DNA of 64,000 nt from JANQJA01 sp047947185 (GTDB lineage: Bacteria; Pseudomonadota; Gammaproteobacteria; Pseudomonadales; Azotimanducaceae), in assembly GCA_047947185.1 (NCBI GenBank), contig CP170502.1, forward strand, positions 4,960,001 through 5,024,000. Direction: 5' to 3'. Numbering within the stretch: position 1 is the stretch's first letter; every line of letters starts with the position of its first letter. The position numbers and the translations under genes are program-made. The notes below the pieces were generated by a model that saw only the letters and a program-made list of their open reading frames with translations, ran no database searches and had not been told where the DNA came from. Shown in pieces: positions 24,840-33,663 of the stretch.

Positions 24840-26006
24840 ATGGGTGATGTATTTATTGTTGAAGCGTGTCGCAGCCCGATTGGCAAGCGCGGCAAGGGCC
24901 TGGCTGGCCTGAAACCGGCTGACCTGCTTGGCCAGGTGCAGAAAGCGGCGCTGGAGCGCAGCGGTATTGCGCCGGAAAAAATTGATCAGGTTATCGGCGG
25001 CTGTGTCTCCCAGGTAGGAGAGCAGTCATTCAATATTGCCCGGATCGCCTGGCTGTCACAGGGTTTGCCGCTGGAAGTGGCCGCCACCACTGTGGATTCG
25101 CAGTGTGGCTCAAGCCAGCAGGCAACGACACTCGGCGCCAGCATGGTGGCTTCCGGCATCGAGAATGTAGTGATGAGTTGTGGTGTGGAAATGATGAGCC
25201 GCGTCCCGCTGGGTTCGAACATGAAAGACGGTTCACCCATGGGTGAGAGTTACATGAGTCACTACCAGCCCACCAGCCAGTTTATGGGGGCCTCGATGAT
25301 CGCAGAGGAATACCAGATTACCCGGGAAGACGCTGACCAGTTTGGCCTGTCAAGCCAGGAAAAAGCCATCAAGGCGTGGGAAGAGGGCAGATTTGACCGG
25401 GAGATTGTGCCGATTGAGGCGCCGGTGCTGGGTGAAGATTTTAAGCCCACCGGCGAGATGCGTACTGTGACCCGTGACGAAGGTCCAAGACCCAGTACCC
25501 TGGAGGGCCTTAAGAAACTGGAACCCGTTCCCGGTCAGGCGATCCATACGGCCGGCTCCAGTTCCCAGGTATCGGATGGTGCCGCAGCCGTAATCATGGC
25601 GTCTGCTGATGCGGTGGCGGCGCTCGGTGTGAAGCCCCGGGCAAAAATCATCGCAACAACGCTGGTTGGCGTTGATCCCGTGACCATGCTGAAAGGCCCG
25701 ATACCCGCAACCCGCAAGGTGCTGGAGCGCGCCGGTCTTGAGGTGGATGACATTGACCTGTTCGAAGTCAACGAGGCATTTGCGTCAGTGGTGCTCGCAT
25801 GGCAGAAGGATCTGGGCATAGATCCGGCCAGGGTGAATGTGAATGGCGGCGCTATTGCACTGGGACACCCCACCGGCAGCACCGGTGCGCGCCTCATCAC
25901 CACGGCCCTGCACGAACTCGAGCGTACCGGGGGCCGGTATGCCCTGATTGCCATGTGCTGTGGTGGCGGTCTGGGTACGGGTACAATCATCGAGAGAATC
26001 GACTAG
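24840..26006 (+). CDS. acetyl-CoA C-acyltransferase (thiolase)
   Basis: The 388-residue thiolase has the acylated cysteine in VDSQCGSSQQ (about residue 87), the NEAFASV motif, the catalytic His in GGAIALGHPTGSTGAR and the second Cys in MCCGGGLGTG. It could act in the last beta-oxidation step or in acetoacetyl-CoA formation. The latter would feed the mevalonate pathway whose lower part lies at 28234-30712. Neither can be decided from sequence. GAGAGGA precedes the start, and an intrinsic terminator follows. Confidence 0.9.
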   Translation: MGDVFIVEACRSPIGKRGKGLAGLKPADLLGQVQKAALERSGIAPEKIDQVIGGCVSQVGEQSFNIARIAWLSQGLPLEVAATTVDSQCGSSQQATTLGASMVASGIENVVMSCGVEMMSRVPLGSNMKDGSPMGESYMSHYQPTSQFMGASMIAEEYQITREDADQFGLSSQEKAIKAWEEGRFDREIVPIEAPVLGEDFKPTGEMRTVTRDEGPRPSTLEGLKKLEPVPGQAIHTAGSSSQVSDGAAAVIMASADAVAALGVKPRAKIIATTLVGVDPVTMLKGPIPATRKVLERAGLEVDDIDLFEVNEAFASVVLAWQKDLGIDPARVNVNGGAIALGHPTGSTGARLITTALHELERTGGRYALIAMCCGGGLGTGTIIERID

Positions 26007-26025
26007 CCTGGCTGGTAGTCTGGAA

Positions 26026-26051
26026 GCGGGGCCTTGCGCCCCGCTTTTTTT
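26026..26051 (+). terminator. intrinsic terminator after thiolase gene
   Basis: GCGGGGC (26026-26032), loop CTTGC and GCCCCGC (26038-26044) are followed by seven T residues. Confidence 0.88.
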
Positions 26052-26060
26052 GGCACTCTA

Positions 26061-26108
26061 CTTACCGCACTAACTACCGCACTAACTACCGCACTATCTA
26101 CCGCACTA
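26061..26108. repeat. 12-bp tandem repeat, four copies
   Basis: The unit ACTACCGCACTA occurs at 26061-26072, 26073-26084, 26085-26096 and 26097-26108. The two middle copies are exact, and the outer copies differ from them in one or two bases. The last unit overlaps the stop codon (26106-26108) of the PHP-type lipoprotein gene on the minus strand. Confidence 0.85.
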
Positions 26109-27530
26109 AAAGTCCGTTGAAACAAAAACCGGGTTGGAATAGAACCACAGGTCGTTCCAGGGGTCCTCCGCGGGTGTGTCCACTTCGGGTTCCAACTGGT
26201 CGGTATTGGTGCCACGGACGCGCAGGTACAGTGGGTGAGTCACCAACAGGGTGGTTGACATCGACAGGTATTCACCCGCGCGTTTCCAGTTACCGCTGTC
26301 AAAACGCTGCAGCACCCGGGTGCTGCTGTTGGTGTCGAGGTCAGGGTCAGCAGCAGGCCCGTAGACCTCTCCCACAATAAGATCAACGCGGCTGACGTCG
26401 GGGTTCTGATTGTTGTGATTGACGCCAGCAGGATCACGGAGCCTGACTGTCACCGTGATGGTGCGCGCCTCCCTGACCTTGAGTTCTTCACCGATATCCG
26501 CGCTGGCATCGTCTGTGCTGACGGTCAACGCCAGTTCTGAAATCAGGTCACCCGTGGCGACAAAAATGCGACCACGGCGCAATGATTCCAGGATCGATTC
26601 GTAGTCTTTTTCCGCGTACACCCAGGTCTTGGAATACTCACCCGGCCAGAAGTCGATACCGCCCTCGGTGTAGTGGACATGAGAGTCCGAGTTGGCAGTG
26701 ATCCACCAGCGGCGTCCCTCACCCAGCATGGCATCCCAGAACCCACCCAGCCGTGCAGTCATCTGGTCAAACCCGCCCAGGGTGGGATAGCGGCCATATC
26801 CGCCGCGTGGGGCCTCTCGACGGGACAGGGCCGCTGCCTGATGCCCCGGTGCACCAGCCATCCCGACAGCCACATCAGGCGCTTGATTGTTCCAGTCCCT
26901 GAGTTCAGCCGGATCATCAAGACCGTACTGGCCGAGTCCCGTGGCGGACCGGGATGGGTGATTGGCGATGACAACAGGTTTCGGCCTGTACTGGTTCATG
27001 GCTTCGAGCGCCGCCGGCATCCGGCCGGGATCATCACGCGCGGGGTCGGATGGCCAGCGCTCGTGTTTGTCGAAGCGTGACTCGAGGTCAAGCAGCCTGT
27101 CAGACTCGTCTCCCGTTTTTGGCAGGATCAGGCTCGCATGGTCCGCACCGGGCGCATTCAGTTCCATGCCATAGAACTGGATCATTTCAGGTAGGGCAGC
27201 ACGGGCGCGCAACAACTCGGGATAGGCCTGTTCGCTGTTGACCTTGCTGTGGTTGGGGCCGCCGTGGTCCGTTGCCACTGTCCATGACAGGCCAAAATAA
27301 CGTCCCATCAGCACGTTCATGGGTATCGGGTAGATGGCATCACCACCCACTATGGGTGTTGGCGGGTTTGTCTCCCGGTTGTAGCCGACACTGTAGCGAC
27401 TGTGGATGTGGTGATCCCCGGCAAGCCAGCGTGGGCCTTCACTGACCTCTGCCGGATTGTTGCGGGTACAGGCTGCCAGGCAAAGCGCAACAAGCAGGGT
27501 CGAGGTGGTCAGCCTGAAAGTTCGATTCAT
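26106..27530 (-). CDS. CehA/McbA-like PHP-domain metallohydrolase lipoprotein
   Basis: The 474-residue protein starts MNRTFRLTTSTLLVALCLAAC, a lipoprotein signal ending in a lipobox. The mature region opens with GDHHIHSRYSVG, the metal-binding HxH of PHP domains. ATDHGGPNH, VIANHPSR and NSDSHVHYTEGG supply further ligands. This fits the CehA/McbA metallohydrolase group, some of which cleave esters or carbamates, in the periplasm or on the outer membrane. AGGA upstream of 27530 supports the start. The natural substrate is unknown. Confidence 0.83.
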   Translation of the reverse strand: MNRTFRLTTSTLLVALCLAACTRNNPAEVSEGPRWLAGDHHIHSRYSVGYNRETNPPTPIVGGDAIYPIPMNVLMGRYFGLSWTVATDHGGPNHSKVNSEQAYPELLRARAALPEMIQFYGMELNAPGADHASLILPKTGDESDRLLDLESRFDKHERWPSDPARDDPGRMPAALEAMNQYRPKPVVIANHPSRSATGLGQYGLDDPAELRDWNNQAPDVAVGMAGAPGHQAAALSRREAPRGGYGRYPTLGGFDQMTARLGGFWDAMLGEGRRWWITANSDSHVHYTEGGIDFWPGEYSKTWVYAEKDYESILESLRRGRIFVATGDLISELALTVSTDDASADIGEELKVREARTITVTVRLRDPAGVNHNNQNPDVSRVDLIVGEVYGPAADPDLDTNSSTRVLQRFDSGNWKRAGEYLSMSTTLLVTHPLYLRVRGTNTDQLEPEVDTPAEDPWNDLWFYSNPVFVSTDF

Positions 27531-27785
27531 GAAAAGAATTCCTGATTGGTGTTCAACCCGGTCAATGATAAAACATCCTGGCGTGCCTGACGGGTTTCCA
27601 GCAGTAAGGAATGCTGCAAGCATCGACACAAGCTCGCCAGAAAGTGGTCAAATCTCCCATCGGGCGGTGGGATCCGGCTTGTCTGTTGCCAAACCTTGAT
27701 GGTAACTGTTTGAAATTATTGAGGTTACAGATTCTGGTACTGACTTTGCTTATCATTGGAGAACAACCCGTTTCAAGGAGACAAC

Positions 27786-28220
27786 ATGGACAATGAACTG
27801 AAAGACTCGCTGTCGAGATCCCAGACCTGGATTCGAGGTCTTTACATGTTGCTGTTCTACATCATTTTTTCTATTGCCGAACTGGTGCTTGCGCTGGTTG
27901 TCATTTTCCAGTTTGTCCTGCTGCTCATTACTGGTAAGACGAACGAGCGGCTGCTGGAATTTGGTGATGATCTCTCCGTGTTCATCTACCAGGTGCTGCA
28001 GTTCCTGACGTTCAACACCGAGGAAAAACCCTTTCCCTTTGCGCCCTGGCCCATTGGTGCGGATGTGGTGGCAACCGATGAACTGGCGGGTGATGAACCG
28101 GCGCCCGCCAGGGAAGACCTGGCTGCTGGCGTGGCTGACGCTGAGGGTGAAGCTGGTGAGACTGCGGCTACCGCTCAGGAAGACAATTCACCAAAAGATG
28201 CGCCGGGTCGCGACTCCTGA
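27786..28220 (+). CDS. DUF4389 membrane protein
   Basis: The 144-residue protein has one or two hydrophobic stretches (about residues 20-50, LLFYIIFSIAELVLALVVIF). The DUF4389 motif around LLITGKTNERLLEFGDDL follows, then a TEEKPFPFAPWP segment. The C-terminal 55 residues are acidic and Ala-rich, probably disordered. AAGGAGA precedes the ATG. Members often sit near transport or lipid genes in gammaproteobacteria, but no function is established. It converges with idi. Confidence 0.83.
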   Translation: MDNELKDSLSRSQTWIRGLYMLLFYIIFSIAELVLALVVIFQFVLLLITGKTNERLLEFGDDLSVFIYQVLQFLTFNTEEKPFPFAPWPIGADVVATDELAGDEPAPAREDLAAGVADAEGEAGETAATAQEDNSPKDAPGRDS

Positions 28221-28233
28221 GGTAGCTGGGGAG

Positions 28234-28797
28234 TCAACCGGGCAGGCGATCGCTGAACTCCGCGTTCAGCCTGTCCCACTCCATTTTCATCCAGGGCGTG
28301 AACTGGTCAGGCGACTGCAGGAGTGCTTCGGCAAGTTCTGCCCTTTGGAAAAACCGCCACTCGGCTACTTCGGTTGGATTGGCGCGAACCGCATCCGCTT
28401 CAGCCTGGCCAATCCAGACAGAGCACAACTCGTGCTCCGTACCGACGTCACCAAAGTTGGCCTTGTACTCGAACTTGTAGAGATACTCGAGAGGCGTACT
28501 GATGCCCAGTTCCTGTTCAAGTCGACGACAGACAGCATCAGCCGTGGTTTCGCCGGCACGGGGGTGACTGCAGCAGGCGTTTGACCAGTACAGCGGCCAG
28601 AGGAACTTGTCTGCTGCTCGCCTCTGCAACAGGACTTCCCCGCGCGCGTTAAAGATGAAAATCGAAAAGGCACGGTGCAGTATCCCATCCTCCAGGTGGC
28701 AGGCAAGTTTGGTGAGTCGGCCCGTCTCATTGTCCGCGCTGTCCACCAGGATCAGCATTTCGCTGTCGGAAGAAACGATGGTGGGCTGGTTTGTCAT
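28234..28797 (-). CDS. idi: isopentenyl-diphosphate delta-isomerase, type I
   Basis: The 187-residue Nudix-like enzyme interconverts IPP and DMAPP, which the mevalonate route requires because it yields only IPP. Motifs match E. coli Idi: an LQRRAADKFLWPLYWSNACC segment with the catalytic Cys, SHPRAGET, and the metal-binding RRLEQELGI. A conserved Glu region ends the core (ELCSVWIG). Its start overlaps the stop of the upstream phosphomevalonate kinase by four bases, showing translational coupling within the mevalonate operon. Confidence 0.9.
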   Translation of the reverse strand: MTNQPTIVSSDSEMLILVDSADNETGRLTKLACHLEDGILHRAFSIFIFNARGEVLLQRRAADKFLWPLYWSNACCSHPRAGETTADAVCRRLEQELGISTPLEYLYKFEYKANFGDVGTEHELCSVWIGQAEADAVRANPTEVAEWRFFQRAELAEALLQSPDQFTPWMKMEWDRLNAEFSDRLPG

Positions 28798-29747
28798 GCA
28801 GGCTCCTCGCGGCCGGTCCCCGGGCTCAAGCTGGCGATGTTCGGGTCATACCCCAGTGCCAGGACCTCAGTGGCAAATGAATGGATTGGCTCCGCAGCCG
28901 TGGCAAAGGCAACACCAAAGTCACCGCCGCCAGCGCCGGATGGTTTGTAGGTGCAGCCCGATTGTGCGGCGATGTCGGCCAGCGACACGTGGGTGGCAGT
29001 GTAAAAATCCGTGGCGGAGGTGTCGCTCAGGCGCCGCAAAGCGCTGTTATAGGCTGCGACGCTGCGGATAAACTGTACCGGGTTGTTGGCTCGACAGGCG
29101 GTAACCCCGCTTTCAGCCAGTTCAGTGAGTTGCTCCAGCAGTTCATTGTAGGCGGTCGGATTCGCCTGTCGCCAGCGGTTGAGCTGCGTCAGGTAGGGAA
29201 CCGTGCCGGTGCCACGACCCGTCCAGACAAAACTGACTTGGATACCAGCGGGCAGGGATACCTGGCGGGGAAACTGTCCGGCACGGAACTCAATACATCC
29301 GCCCGCCAGCGCCGCCGCAATGTCAGCCCCGCTGCCTGTGCCTCCCTGGAACTCCCGATGACAGGCGATTGCCAGCGCCAGGGACGCCTCGTTGGCAGGC
29401 AGGGGTACAAGGGCGCGGAGCAGGGCAACAGTCAGCGCCGCACTGGAACCCAGCCCCAGTTTGTCATGGCCCCGAAAAAATTCACTGGTATCCAGGCAGA
29501 AGTCCAGACCGCTGGGGTCCGGCACCTGCAGGCCCCGGGTCGCCAGGACCCGCGTGGTGGCCTGAATGATAGGCACCTTTCCGACGGACTCGCTGGTTGT
29601 CGTGCCGGACTTCATGCACACCCTGCCGGTGCCGGCGGTGACCTCAACACTTGCCTGCTGGGCAACACTGGTCACTATGGCTGGCGCACCTTCAAGTACG
29701 GCGTATTCGCCAAGCAGGAAGAGTTTGCCGGGTGCGGTTGCTCTCAT
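28794..29747 (-). CDS. GHMP kinase, probable phosphomevalonate kinase
   Basis: The 317-residue GHMP kinase has the N-terminal APGKLFLLGEYAVLEG, the ATP-binding KLGLGSSAALTVALL and the C-terminal GAGGGDFGVAFA. The GEYAV and GGGD forms favour phosphomevalonate kinase over mevalonate kinase, which usually reads GEHAVV. It lies between diphosphomevalonate decarboxylase and idi, with four-base overlaps on both sides. It would phosphorylate 5-phosphomevalonate. Mevalonate kinase activity cannot be fully excluded because no separate mevalonate kinase gene is in the window. Confidence 0.82.
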   Translation of the reverse strand: MRATAPGKLFLLGEYAVLEGAPAIVTSVAQQASVEVTAGTGRVCMKSGTTTSESVGKVPIIQATTRVLATRGLQVPDPSGLDFCLDTSEFFRGHDKLGLGSSAALTVALLRALVPLPANEASLALAIACHREFQGGTGSGADIAAALAGGCIEFRAGQFPRQVSLPAGIQVSFVWTGRGTGTVPYLTQLNRWRQANPTAYNELLEQLTELAESGVTACRANNPVQFIRSVAAYNSALRRLSDTSATDFYTATHVSLADIAAQSGCTYKPSGAGGGDFGVAFATAAEPIHSFATEVLALGYDPNIASLSPGTGREEPA

Positions 29748-30712
29748 GGCGTTTCACTGACCTGCGGCTCACCGCCAAGTCGGGTTCGGATCAGGCGGCT
29801 GACACCCGCGATCCCGGCAACCTCACCGGCGACCTGATCCGCACTTTCGGGCGAGCAGACAATCTTGACCTGGGGGCCGGCATCAATCGTGAAGAAGGCG
29901 GGTATCCCGACCCGCCGCATGGCGGAAATCGCCTGAATAACCTCCATGGTTGCACCATTCCAGTACAGGATAGCCGGGTGGCTTGTCATCATGGTGGCGT
30001 GCATTTTCAGGCAGGACTGTTCACTGACCTCAGCCAGGGCGGCAAAATCCCGGGCGGCAATGGCCGAGCGAGCTGTATCCATGTCTGCGGGATGAGTTGC
30101 AAGCCAGGTGTCATAGAAACTGGAAGTGAGCGCGGTGCGTTTCATACCCTCGCTGGAGGAAACTGACTTGGCCTGCTCGGATGTTACCGCAACCACCACG
30201 GCAAGCGGCCAGTGGGCGGCGGGCGCCAGCTGGCGGGCAAAAGGGTCAGTATCATTAACGAGTTCAACAAACCCGCCGTAGACCGAACGCGCGGCAGAAC
30301 CGGAACCACGCCTCGCAAGGCGGGCAATATCTTCAGGGATCAGCCCGAGCGCTGCCACTCTATTGAGGCCCAGTGCCAGGGCCGCAAAACCCGAGGCGCT
30401 GGAGGCCAGCCCGGCACCGGTGGGAAAGTCATTGACTGAACGCACCCGAAAGTGGTCATCAAGATGATGGGTCCGCCGGACTTCCTCGAGGAACAGGCGA
30501 ACGCGGGCCACGGCATCCCCCGATGTCTGTCCGTTGATCGCGACATCGTCCTCGGCAGCGTCGATGATGCCAACTTCGGTGCGGGTGACGAGGTCTTCAA
30601 GGCCAATTGACAGTGATCCGGTTGCGGGTCGGTTGCCGTCACCCGCGGATTTTCCCCAGTATTTGACCAGGGCAACATTGGCGCAGGCCCGGACCTGAAC
30701 TGTCCGTGTCAT
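29744..30712 (-). CDS. mvaD: diphosphomevalonate decarboxylase
   Basis: The 322-residue GHMP-fold enzyme converts mevalonate diphosphate to IPP. It opens with ANVALVKYWGKSAG, near-diagnostic for the family. It continues with a PTGAGLASSASGFAALAL-type ATP-binding and decarboxylation segment (residues about 94-112) and RRGSGSAARSVYGGFVEL. An FFTIDAGPQVKIV segment contains the conserved Asp. It is the first gene of the mvaD-kinase-idi operon and lies divergent from the prenyl diphosphate synthase. Confidence 0.92.
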   Translation of the reverse strand: MTRTVQVRACANVALVKYWGKSAGDGNRPATGSLSIGLEDLVTRTEVGIIDAAEDDVAINGQTSGDAVARVRLFLEEVRRTHHLDDHFRVRSVNDFPTGAGLASSASGFAALALGLNRVAALGLIPEDIARLARRGSGSAARSVYGGFVELVNDTDPFARQLAPAAHWPLAVVVAVTSEQAKSVSSSEGMKRTALTSSFYDTWLATHPADMDTARSAIAARDFAALAEVSEQSCLKMHATMMTSHPAILYWNGATMEVIQAISAMRRVGIPAFFTIDAGPQVKIVCSPESADQVAGEVAGIAGVSRLIRTRLGGEPQVSETP

Positions 30713-30844
30713 CAGTCTCTCCGAGCGGGATCAAAAGCCGCAGATGATAACACAGGGGCACAGGCCCGATTGCGTCCGTGTTCGTTGCATGATGCCGACG
30801 GCTTGATTATTGTGCGGGCTTCGCGATCCAGTTGTGGGCCAGAC

Positions 30845-31735
30845 ATGGCGACCGGTAATTTTGAGTCACGCGTACCCGACTACAGGGTGCGATTTGAGGC
30901 TTTCTCGCAGGCACACTTGCCACCAGTGAGTGCGCTGGCGGGCAATCTTGGGGAAGCACTGCACTATGCGGCGGCGGGAAAAGGCAAGCGCATCCGACCG
31001 CTACTCACCTATGCCACCGGGGAAATGCTGGGGGTCCCGGCGGACCTGCTGGACTACCCGGCAACCGCCATCGAGTGGATCCACACCTACTCACTGGTGC
31101 ACGACGACCTGCCAGCCATGGATGATGATGACCTCAGGCGAGGTCGACCCACGGTTCACAAGCAGTTTGATGAAGCTACGGCGGTGCTGGTGGGGGATGC
31201 GCTCCAGACGCTGGCGTTCGGGTTGCTGGCTGACGCCGGGGTTGATGTGCAAGTGCGCCTCAACTGGATCTCGCGGCTGGCGGCAGCGAGCGGGGTAAAC
31301 GGGATGATTGGCGGGCAGGTGCTTGACCTTGCGGGAGAGTCACGCCAGCTGTCCCTTGACGACCTCCAGACAATGCACGGTATGAAGACCGGTGCCCTGA
31401 TCGGGGTGAGCGTGGCGATGGCAGCCGTGGCTGCGCCAGGCGTGGGTGCAGACGATCTGGCCAGGCTGGATGAGTTTGGCCGCCAGATTGGGCTGGCCTT
31501 CCAGATCAGGGATGACGTGCTTGATGTGGAGGCAACCACCGAGCAGATGGGCAAACCCCAGGGCTCTGACGCCGCCAACAACAAGTCCACATTTGTGACC
31601 CTGTTGGGTGTCGCTGAAGCAAAAAGGCGCGCTGCTGAAGCTTATGGCCAGGCGCGCGAATCAGTTTCGGCTTTTGGCCCCTCCGCGGCGCCCCTGCTCT
31701 GGGTTGCTGACTACATCCTCAACCGGGATTCCTGA
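30845..31735 (+). CDS. ispA: farnesyl/geranyl diphosphate synthase (polyprenyl synthetase)
   Basis: The 296-residue trans-prenyltransferase condenses IPP with allylic diphosphates. The first aspartate-rich motif is DDLPAMDDDDLRRGRP and the second QIRDDVLDVEATTEQMGK. KGKRIRPLLTY near residue 45 binds IPP. The extra residues inside the first motif are of the type found in bacterial FPP synthases (IspA). The divergent mevalonate operon supplies IPP and DMAPP, so shared control through the 132-base divergent promoter region is likely. The start at 30845 (MATGNFESRV) matches the family length. Confidence 0.88.
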   Translation: MATGNFESRVPDYRVRFEAFSQAHLPPVSALAGNLGEALHYAAAGKGKRIRPLLTYATGEMLGVPADLLDYPATAIEWIHTYSLVHDDLPAMDDDDLRRGRPTVHKQFDEATAVLVGDALQTLAFGLLADAGVDVQVRLNWISRLAAASGVNGMIGGQVLDLAGESRQLSLDDLQTMHGMKTGALIGVSVAMAAVAAPGVGADDLARLDEFGRQIGLAFQIRDDVLDVEATTEQMGKPQGSDAANNKSTFVTLLGVAEAKRRAAEAYGQARESVSAFGPSAAPLLWVADYILNRDS

Positions 31736-31739
31736 GCGC

Positions 31740-33539
31740 CTAGGCGACCTGGCGTTTGGCAGCCTCCAGTCGATCCTTGAGGGCCCGGAGTTCATCGCGT
31801 AGTGCTTCCGGCATCCTGTCACCAAACTTGTCGTAGTAGGCGTCTATCAGTGGAATCTCGCTGAGCCAGCCATCAATTTCGACGCGCAGGAGTCCCGCTG
31901 TCTGCTCTTCTGTCAGATCAAGGCCGTCAAGGTCCAGTGCGTCCAGGGTGGGCAGGTTGCCAATCGGCGTTTCGATGGCGTCCGCGGTTCCCTCGCAGCG
32001 TTCAAAGATCCACTTCAGGACACGGCTGTTCTCGCCAAAGCCCGGCCAGATAAAGCGGCCACCATCATCCTTGCGAAACCAGTTGACGTAGTAGATTGCC
32101 GGCATTTGCTTGTCGGCCTGGGCGCCGGTCGCGAGCCAGTGGGACCAGTAGTCGGCCATGTTGTAGCCGCAGAAAGGCAACATGGCCATAGGGTCACGGC
32201 GGAGTTCACCAATCTTGCCAGCGGCTGCAGCGGTCTTTTCGGAACTGACAATCGAACCAAAGAAGGTGCCCTGGCTCCAGCTTGTCGCCTCGTTCACCAG
32301 TGGCACCACGGTTGCGCGACGCCCGCCAAACAGGATAGCCGAAATGGGTACACCGGCGAGCGCCTCCCACTCTTCCGCAATGACCGGGCACTGGGCCGCG
32401 GACACGGTAAAGCGGGCGTTCGGGTGGGCCGCCGGGGTACCGGATGCCGGAGTCCAGTCGTTACCTCGCCAATCGACCAGGTGGGCGGGCGGTTCGCTGG
32501 TCATTCCCTCCCACCAGACATCACCCTCGTCGGTCTCGGCCACGTTGGTGAATATGCAGTTCCCGCTCAGACTCATCATTGCGTTGGCATTGGAGTCCAT
32601 ACCGGTACCGGGTGCCACACCAAAGAACCCGGCCTCGGGATTGATCGCGTAGAGTCGGCCGTCATCACCGAATTTCATCCAGCAGATATCATCACCCACA
32701 GTTTCAACCTTCCAGCCCGGAATGGTTGGCTCAAGCATGGCGAGGTTGGTTTTGCCGCAGGCGCTCGGGAAAGCACCGGCAATATAGTGGGCGCGACCCT
32801 CTGGATTGGTGAGCTTGAGGATGAGCATGTGCTCCGCCAGCCAGCCTTCATCGTGGGCCATGGCTGAGGCAATTCGCAGCGCAAAACACTTCTTGCCAAG
32901 CAGGGCGTTGCCACCGTAGCCAGAGCCAAATGACCAGATCTCACGGGTGGCAGGGAAGTGGGCAATGTAAAGGTTGTCCGGGTTACAGGGCCAGGGCACG
33001 TCCTTGCCGTCTGTCAGGGGCTGGCCCACGGAATGGATGCAGGGCACAAACTCGCCGTCTTCACCCAGTTCATCCAGCACGGCCTGGCCGACCCGGGTCA
33101 TGATCCGCATGCTGACAACAACATAGGGTGAATCAGAAATCTCAACACCAATGTGCGCAATCGGTGAACCGACGGGGCCCATGCTGAATGGAATCACGTA
33201 CATGGTGCGACCGCGCATACAGCCCTTGAACAGACCGTTCAGCGTTTCCCGCATCTTGTCTGGCGCAATCCAGTTGTTGGTGGGGCCGGCGTCGACCTCG
33301 TTGTCTGAGCAAATGTAGGTGCGACCTTCAACCCGTGCCACGTCAGCAGGATCAGAGCGAACCAGGTAGCTGTTGGGGCGAAGTGAAGGATTCAACTGTT
33401 TTGCAGCACCGGATGCGGTCAGCAGGCCCCACATGCGGTCGTTTTCAGCGTCGCTGCCATCGCAGATCTCAATCGAGTCCGGCTGGCAAAGCGTCGCCAT
33501 GTCGTCGATCCATTTCTGCAGCCTAGAGTTTTTTAACAT
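31740..33539 (-). CDS. pckG: phosphoenolpyruvate carboxykinase (GTP)
   Basis: The 599-residue enzyme converts oxaloacetate plus GTP to PEP, the first gluconeogenic step when growing on acids, alkanes or lipids. The kinase-1a P-loop is FPSACGKTNLAML. Further family motifs are FGSGYGGNALLGKKCFALR near residue 240, NAMMSLSGNCIFTN, the FGGRRATVVPLV loop, and NWFRKD near the C-terminus. GTP-type PEPCK is less common in gammaproteobacteria than the ATP type. The start at 33539 has AAAGGT upstream. It converges closely with ispA (4-base gap). Confidence 0.93.
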   Translation of the reverse strand: MLKNSRLQKWIDDMATLCQPDSIEICDGSDAENDRMWGLLTASGAAKQLNPSLRPNSYLVRSDPADVARVEGRTYICSDNEVDAGPTNNWIAPDKMRETLNGLFKGCMRGRTMYVIPFSMGPVGSPIAHIGVEISDSPYVVVSMRIMTRVGQAVLDELGEDGEFVPCIHSVGQPLTDGKDVPWPCNPDNLYIAHFPATREIWSFGSGYGGNALLGKKCFALRIASAMAHDEGWLAEHMLILKLTNPEGRAHYIAGAFPSACGKTNLAMLEPTIPGWKVETVGDDICWMKFGDDGRLYAINPEAGFFGVAPGTGMDSNANAMMSLSGNCIFTNVAETDEGDVWWEGMTSEPPAHLVDWRGNDWTPASGTPAAHPNARFTVSAAQCPVIAEEWEALAGVPISAILFGGRRATVVPLVNEATSWSQGTFFGSIVSSEKTAAAAGKIGELRRDPMAMLPFCGYNMADYWSHWLATGAQADKQMPAIYYVNWFRKDDGGRFIWPGFGENSRVLKWIFERCEGTADAIETPIGNLPTLDALDLDGLDLTEEQTAGLLRVEIDGWLSEIPLIDAYYDKFGDRMPEALRDELRALKDRLEAAKRQVA

Positions 33540-33663
33540 CGGTTTACCTTTGTCGGAAGTTCTCGCCTGCCAGGGCTCAAGGAAGGGGGCAAGGATACCC
33601 GATCTGCCCTTTGTTGACGATACCAAATGCCCGGGCCGGGGCTTACCCGCCCCTCAAAGCCGG

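Noticed and set aside
28881..29837. A 318-codon plus-strand frame over the mevalonate genes
   Set aside because: The minus strand carries the GHMP kinase motifs in order. The plus frame has none.
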